From Caulobacteraceae bacterium (GTDB lineage Bacteria; Pseudomonadota; Alphaproteobacteria; Caulobacterales; Caulobacteraceae), in contig SDZP01000174.1 of the NCBI GenBank assembly GCA_004144935.1, forward strand, positions 1-9,803: a DNA stretch of 9,803 nucleotides. The letters are read 5' to 3'. The position numbers and the translations under genes were made by a program. Below the pieces are notes generated by a model. It saw only the letters and a list, made by a program, of their open reading frames with translations. It did not search any database and had not been told where the DNA came from. Of this stretch, positions 6,414-9,803 are shown piece by piece (position 1 is the stretch's first letter; every line of letters begins with the position of its first letter).

Positions 6414-6431
6414 AAGCCCCGCGACTAGTTT
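6403..6431 (+). promoter_or_regulatory. Likely greA promoter
   Basis: TTGCTT (6403-6408) and TAGTTT (6426-6431) are separated by exactly 17 bases, and the stretch is AT-rich against its surroundings. Transcription would start near 6438 and leave a 5' leader of about 77 bases before the greA ATG. The boxes are seen directly; promoter function is inferred. Confidence 0.45.
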
Positions 6432-6514
6432 CGCGCCCCCGGACGCTTCCGCCCGCGGCCGGCATTTCTGATCTTCGACAATCCTCCCAGGGCGAACCGA
6501 GCGAATTTTCCCAT

Positions 6515-6988
6515 ATGGAAAAGGTACCGATGACCGCCGGGGGCTATAGCGCCCTCGACGAGGAACTGAAGCGTTTGAAGACTTTGGAGCGTCCGGCTGT
6601 AATCGCCGCGATTTCCGAAGCGCGGGCCCATGGCGACCTTAGCGAAAACGCCGAATACCATGCCGCCAAGGAGCGTCAGGGCTGGATCGAAGGCCGTATC
6701 GCCGAGATCGAGGACAAGATCGCCCGCGCTCAGGTCATCGACGTCTCCAAGCTGTCGGGGTCGCAGATCAAGTTCGGCGCCACGGTCAGCGTGGTCGACG
6801 AGGACACCGAGGAAGAGGCCCGCTACCAGATCGTCGGCGAACACGAAGCCGACGTGAAGGGTGGCCGCGTTTCCATCACCTCGCCCATCGCCCGTGCGAT
6901 GATCGGCAAGGAAAGTGGCGACGTGGTCGAGGTCAACACCCCCGGCGGCGTCAAGGCCTACGAGATCCTCAAGGTGGAGTGGCTCTAG
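6515..6988 (+). CDS. greA: Transcription elongation factor GreA
   Basis: GreA enters the secondary channel of a backtracked RNA polymerase and stimulates cleavage of the misaligned RNA 3' end, rescuing stalled complexes. The 157-residue length is normal for the family. The N-terminal coiled coil (about 8-76) carries HGDLSENAEYHAAKERQ at its tip, with the acidic residues Asp41 and Glu44 at the positions known to act at the polymerase active centre. The C-terminal FKBP-like domain (about 83-157) contains the typical ITSPIARAMIGKESGDVVEV and ends with YEILKVEWL. The start MEKVPMTAGGYSALDEELKR lines up with E. coli GreA (MQAIPMT...), so ATG 6515 is chosen over the in-frame ATG at 6530. The Shine-Dalgarno sequence is weak. 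The gene seems to be its own unit, with a promoter at 6403-6431 and a terminator-like hairpin at 7016-7037. Confidence 0.98.
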   Translation: MEKVPMTAGGYSALDEELKRLKTLERPAVIAAISEARAHGDLSENAEYHAAKERQGWIEGRIAEIEDKIARAQVIDVSKLSGSQIKFGATVSVVDEDTEEEARYQIVGEHEADVKGGRVSITSPIARAMIGKESGDVVEVNTPGGVKAYEILKVEWL

Positions 6989-7015
6989 AGCCGCTTGGCT
7001 GTACGGAAGCACGAC

Positions 7016-7041
7016 AGGGCGGCCTCACGGTCGCCCTTCTG
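7016..7041 (+). terminator. Probable rho-independent-like terminator of greA
   Basis: AGGGCGGCC (7016-7024) pairs with GGTCGCCCT (7029-7037) around a TCAC loop, a 9-bp stem containing one G-T (G-U) pair. It begins 27 bases after the greA stop codon and is followed by TCTGCTT rather than a clean T-run. Position and strong stem fit a terminator; the poor T-tract lowers confidence. Confidence 0.5.
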
Positions 7042-7080
7042 CTTGCCTAAAGACCCGGCAAGGTCTTGAAGGTCTCCCCC

Positions 7081-8035
7081 ATGGCGTCGCGTCGCAAATC
7101 CGTCGAAGCTCCGGCTCCGCCGCCCCTGACGATCTGGGCGGTTTCCGACGGCCGCGCCGGCATCGAGGCCCAGGCCGTCGGCCTCGCCGACGCCGTCGCC
7201 CCGCCTGCCCTGGTGGCTGAACCTGGCGCCCCGCCGCTGGCTGCGCGGCAACGACTTCGCCCCGCCCTGGCCGGACCTGATGATCGCCGCCGGCCGCGCC
7301 ACCCTGCCCCTGTCGATCCGCATGCGCCGCTGGACGGGCGCCCGGACCTTCGTCGTCCAGATCCAGGACCCGCGCACCCCGCTGCACTTCTTCGATCTGG
7401 TCGCCCCGCCGAACCACGACCGGGTCAAGGGCGACAACGTTGTCTCCATCACCGGCTCGCCGCACCGGCTCAGCCCTGAGCGGCTGAAGGCCGACTACGC
7501 CGCCTTCGCCGACCGGATCGACCCCCTGCCCCATCCGCGCGTGGCGGTGCTGGTCGGCGGGAAGTCCAAGGCCTTCGATCTCAGCCAGGAACGCGCCGCC
7601 GCCATCGCCAACAGCCTGGTGCTGCCGCTGGAGCAGGAGGGCGGCAGCCTGCTGATGACCTTCTCGCGCCGCACGCCGCAGAAGGCCCGCGACCTGCTCG
7701 CCGCCCGCCTGCGCGACCTGCCCGGCGTCGTCTGGGACGGCGAAGGCGCCAACCCCTACTTCGCCTTCCTCGAGGCCGCCGACTTCATCCTGGTCACCGA
7801 GGACAGCGCCAACATGGCCACCGAGGCGGCCAGCACCGGCAAGCCGGTCTTCATCGTCAAGATGGATGGCCAGCACCTCAAGTTCCGCCTCCTCCACGAC
7901 GAACTGGAAGCCAAGGGCGCCGCGCGGCCCTGGGGCGGCGCCTTCCACGGGTGGACCTACGAGCCCCTGCGGGAGACCGACCGGCTGGCAGGCGAAATCC
8001 TCAGCCGCATGGACGCCCGCGCCGACGCGCCCTAG
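7081..8035 (+). pseudogene. ELM1-family (COG3660-type) protein gene disrupted by a frameshift near 7200
   Basis: Two frames together encode one ELM1-like protein (Pfam Mito_fiss_Elm1, GT-B-like fold). The first frame starts at ATG 7081 behind GAAGG (7068-7072) and gives LTIWAVSDGRAGIEAQAVGL followed by ADAVA, the usual N-terminus. After about 7200 homology continues one frame over: RLPWWLNLAPRRWLRGNDFA leads to PPWPDLMIAAGRATLPLSIR, then TFVVQIQDPR, NVVSITGSPHRL, VAVLVGGKSKAF, LLMTFSRRTPQKAR and ILVTEDSANMATEAASTGKP, to the TAG at 8033-8035. The first frame alone runs into unrelated sequence to 7479. The second has no ATG/GTG/TTG start before ATG 7280, so a product from there would lack the N-terminal region. 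A CCCC run at 7199-7202 marks the junction. Family members normally have roughly 15-20 more residues here, so a deletion of about 50 bases fits better than one extra base, though a sequencing error is possible. The family's role in bacteria is poorly defined; context suggests glycan work. Confidence 0.8.
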
Positions 8036-8045
8036 CCTTGGCGCA

Positions 8046-8762
8046 ATGATCCTCGCCATCCTCCAGGCCCGCATGAGTTCCTCCCGTCTGCCGGGCAAGG
8101 TGCTGATGCCGCTGGCCGGGGCGCCGATGATGGTCCGGCAGATCGAGCGCATCGCCCGCTCGCGCAAGATCGACCGAATCGTCGTGGCCACCAGCGCCAA
8201 CCCCGGCGACGACGTCATCGAGAAGACCGCCCGCCGCGAGGGTATCGACGTCCATCGCGGCCCGCTCGACGACGTTCTCGCCCGCTTCCGGGGCGCCCTG
8301 GCCGCCTGGCCGGCCGACACCGTGGTCCGGCTGACCGCCGACTGCCCCTTCGCCGACCCGGACCTGATCGACGAGACCCTGACCGTCTTCCAGGAAAGCG
8401 GCGCCGACTATGCCAGCAACACCCCGCCCCACCGCACCTATCCCAAGGGCCTGGATGTCGAGGTGATGACCGCCGCCGCCCTGCGCCGGGCCGGCGACCT
8501 TGCGCAGACCAGCGAGGAGCGCGAGCACGTCACCTGGGGCATCTACAACCGTCCGAGCGAGTTCCGGCTCGCCTACCACAGCCAGCCGGTCGACGAGGGC
8601 GAGGTGCGCTGGACGGTCGACCGGCCCGACGACTACGCCTTCACCGCCGCCGTCTACGACGCCCTCTATCCGAAGGACCGCGCCTTCACCTCCGACGCCA
8701 TCCGCGCCTTCGTGCGCTCGCGGCCGGAGCTCCTGACCTACGGCGGCGACCGGCGGGCATGA
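8046..8762 (+). CDS. SpsF/FlmC-type cytidylyltransferase (CMP-nonulosonate synthetase-like)
   Basis: This 238-residue protein belongs to the CTP_transf_3 / SpsF group (COG1861). It has the nucleotide-binding N-terminus ILAILQARMSSSRLPGKVL (2-20), IDRIVVATSANPGDDVIE (42-59), HRGPLDDVLARF (70-81), the metal-binding segment VRLTADCPFADP (94-105, Asp99), YPKGLDVEV (132-140), EREHVT (158-163) and RWTVDRPDDY (188-197). Relatives activate acidic nine-carbon sugars with CTP or act in polysaccharide synthesis; Caulobacter FlmC, of the flagellin-glycosylation pathway, is of this kind. The ATG at 8046 is chosen because MILAILQARM is the normal start, although the frame is open back to 7866; its ribosome-binding site is poor. 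The gene follows the ELM1 remnant by 10 bases and overlaps the PseG-like gene as ATGA. Activity as the PseF step is inferred from this pairing. Confidence 0.88.
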   Translation: MILAILQARMSSSRLPGKVLMPLAGAPMMVRQIERIARSRKIDRIVVATSANPGDDVIEKTARREGIDVHRGPLDDVLARFRGALAAWPADTVVRLTADCPFADPDLIDETLTVFQESGADYASNTPPHRTYPKGLDVEVMTAAALRRAGDLAQTSEEREHVTWGIYNRPSEFRLAYHSQPVDEGEVRWTVDRPDDYAFTAAVYDALYPKDRAFTSDAIRAFVRSRPELLTYGGDRRA

Positions 8763-9781
8763 GCATCCTCTTCGTCTGCAACGCCGGGCCCGAGGTCGGC
8801 GGCGGCCACGTCATGCGGTCCCTGACCCTGGCCCGGGCGCTGCAGGCGCGCGACGCCGCCGTCAGCTTCCTCTGCCCGCCGGCCGTCACCGCCCTGCTGG
8901 AGGCCTTTGCGCCCGACATCCACCGGGTGTGGGCGGGCTCGACCGAGCCGGCCCGCATCGTCGCCGCCGTCCGCGCCGCCAAGGCCGACCTCGTCGTCTT
9001 CGATCACTACGGCCTCGACGCCGACGACCACCGCGCCGCCGCCGGGGCCCGGCCGGTGCTGGTCATCGACGACCTCGCCGACCGTCCCCTGGGCGCCGAC
9101 CTGGTGCTCGACAGCGGGCCGTCGCGGATGGCCGAGGACTATGCCGGCCTACTGCCGGGGCACGCCGCACTCCTGCTCGGCCCCGCCAACGCCCCGGTGC
9201 GGCCGGAGTTCGCCGCCCTGCGGCCCGCTGCCCTGAAACGCCGCCTGGCCGGCGGCCCGCCCCGGCGCCTGCTGGTCTCGCTTGGCCTCGGCGACCCGGG
9301 CGGCATCACCGGCAAGGTGCTGGAACTGCTGCTGCCGATGACCGGCGGCCTCGTCATCGACGCGGTCATGGGCTCGGCCGCCCCCAGCCTCTCCAAGGTC
9401 CAGGCCCTGGCCCTCGTCTATCCGCAGCTTCGCCTGCACATCGACAGCCGGGAGATGGCCGCCCTGACCGCGGAGGCCGACCTCGCCGTCGGCGGCGGCG
9501 GCTCGTCCAGCTGGGAGCGCTGCGTCCTGGCCCTGCCGACCCTGCTGCTGATCCTGGCCGACAACCAGCGCCCCGCCGCCCGCGCCCTGGAAACCGCCGG
9601 GGCCGTCATGGCCCTGGAAGCCGACGCCGCCGATTTCACCGGCCTGTTCGAGGAAGACCTCGCCCGCCTGCTGGCCGACGCCCGCCTGCGCACCGGCATG
9701 GCCCTGGCGGCCGCCGACGTCTGCGACGGCGAAGGGGCGGACCGGGTGGCCGAGGCGGTGATGGGGTTGATGCGCGGTTAG
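8759..9781 (+). CDS. pseG: PseG/FlmD-like UDP-2,4-diacetamido-2,4,6-trideoxy-altropyranose hydrolase
   Basis: PseG removes UDP from the altrose nucleotide sugar in pseudaminic acid synthesis, just before condensation with phosphoenolpyruvate. This 340-residue protein has the GT-B-like layout of the family. The N-terminal VGGGHVMRSLTLARAL puts His17 at the position of the catalytic base known in Campylobacter PseG. FDHYGLD (81-87, Tyr84), VLVIDDLADRPL (100-111) and LVLDSGP (115-121) follow. The C-terminal half has LLVSLGLGDPGG (171-182) and the UDP-binding loop VGGGGSSSWERCVLALP (244-260) followed by Asn269 in LADNQ. Translation is probably coupled to the upstream cytidylyltransferase (ATGA at 8759-8762). 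The pair corresponds to flmC/flmD of Caulobacter, where pseudaminic acid decorates flagellin. The exact sugar isomer (pseudaminic or legionaminic type) cannot be fixed from sequence alone. TAG at 9779-9781 ends it. Confidence 0.88.
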   Translation: MSILFVCNAGPEVGGGHVMRSLTLARALQARDAAVSFLCPPAVTALLEAFAPDIHRVWAGSTEPARIVAAVRAAKADLVVFDHYGLDADDHRAAAGARPVLVIDDLADRPLGADLVLDSGPSRMAEDYAGLLPGHAALLLGPANAPVRPEFAALRPAALKRRLAGGPPRRLLVSLGLGDPGGITGKVLELLLPMTGGLVIDAVMGSAAPSLSKVQALALVYPQLRLHIDSREMAALTAEADLAVGGGGSSSWERCVLALPTLLLILADNQRPAARALETAGAVMALEADAADFTGLFEEDLARLLADARLRTGMALAAADVCDGEGADRVAEAVMGLMRG

Positions 9782-9783
9782 CA

Positions 9784-9795
9784 GATCGCGCGATC
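9784..9795. repeat. 12-bp perfect palindrome after the pseG-like gene
   Basis: GATCGCGCGATC directly follows the stop codon at 9779-9781. It might be part of a terminator or a regulator site for whatever follows, but the window ends eight bases later, so its role cannot be judged. Confidence 0.35.
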
Positions 9796-9803
9796 CTTAA
9801 ACA

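Noticed and set aside
7280..8035. Independent shorter gene starting at ATG 7280
   Set aside because: The frame upstream from 7202 still encodes family sequence (WWLNLAPRRWLRG, PPWPDLM), so the ATG is internal to a broken gene rather than a true start.
7866..8045. Extended N-terminus for the cytidylyltransferase from 7866
   Set aside because: The extra 60 residues overlap the end of the ELM1 gene in another frame and are serine/proline-rich shadow; MILAILQARM at 8046 is the family start.

Overview
The window is dense, GC-rich DNA with short intergenic gaps. It carries no rRNA, tRNA, insertion sequence or CRISPR array that I can see. The very high GC content, the protein families present, a Caulobacter-type promoter (TTGACTC with GCTAAATA), a GANTC methylation site in that promoter and a TTAACCAT CtrA-type half-site all suggest an alphaproteobacterium of the Caulobacter/Phenylobacterium/Brevundimonas group. 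That assignment is inference from family resemblance and motifs, not from a database search.

Left part (1-2900): a GNAT acetyltransferase gene cut by the left edge on the minus strand diverges from a six-TM hybrid histidine kinase with its own receiver domain (398-2137). Next comes a two-gene unit whose reading frames overlap as ATGA: an SdpR-like ArsR-family regulator and a small four-TM membrane protein. Its AT-rich promoter contains an 18-bp near-perfect inverted repeat only a few bases before the start codon, which suggests autorepression and possibly a leaderless mRNA.

Middle part (2900-6381): an EamA/DMT-family transporter on the minus strand converges on the four-TM gene so tightly that the two stop codons overlap. 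It diverges from an unrecognised four-TM protein gene (3847-4425). A large O-acyltransferase follows, an AT3 membrane domain fused to a C-terminal SGNH domain, probably acting on a surface glycan.

Right part (6382-9803): greA, the transcript cleavage factor gene, has its own likely promoter and a GC-rich terminator-like hairpin behind it. After that comes a surface-sugar cluster. It holds an ELM1-family (COG3660-type) gene that is broken by a frameshift near 7200, an SpsF/FlmC-type cytidylyltransferase, and a PseG/FlmD-type UDP-sugar hydrolase, the last two overlapping as ATGA. The last two genes fit the CMP-pseudaminic-acid (nonulosonate) pathway, which in Caulobacter feeds flagellin glycosylation. 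The main points for a second look are the broken ELM1 gene beside these two genes and the compact promoter/operator in front of the SdpR-like pair.
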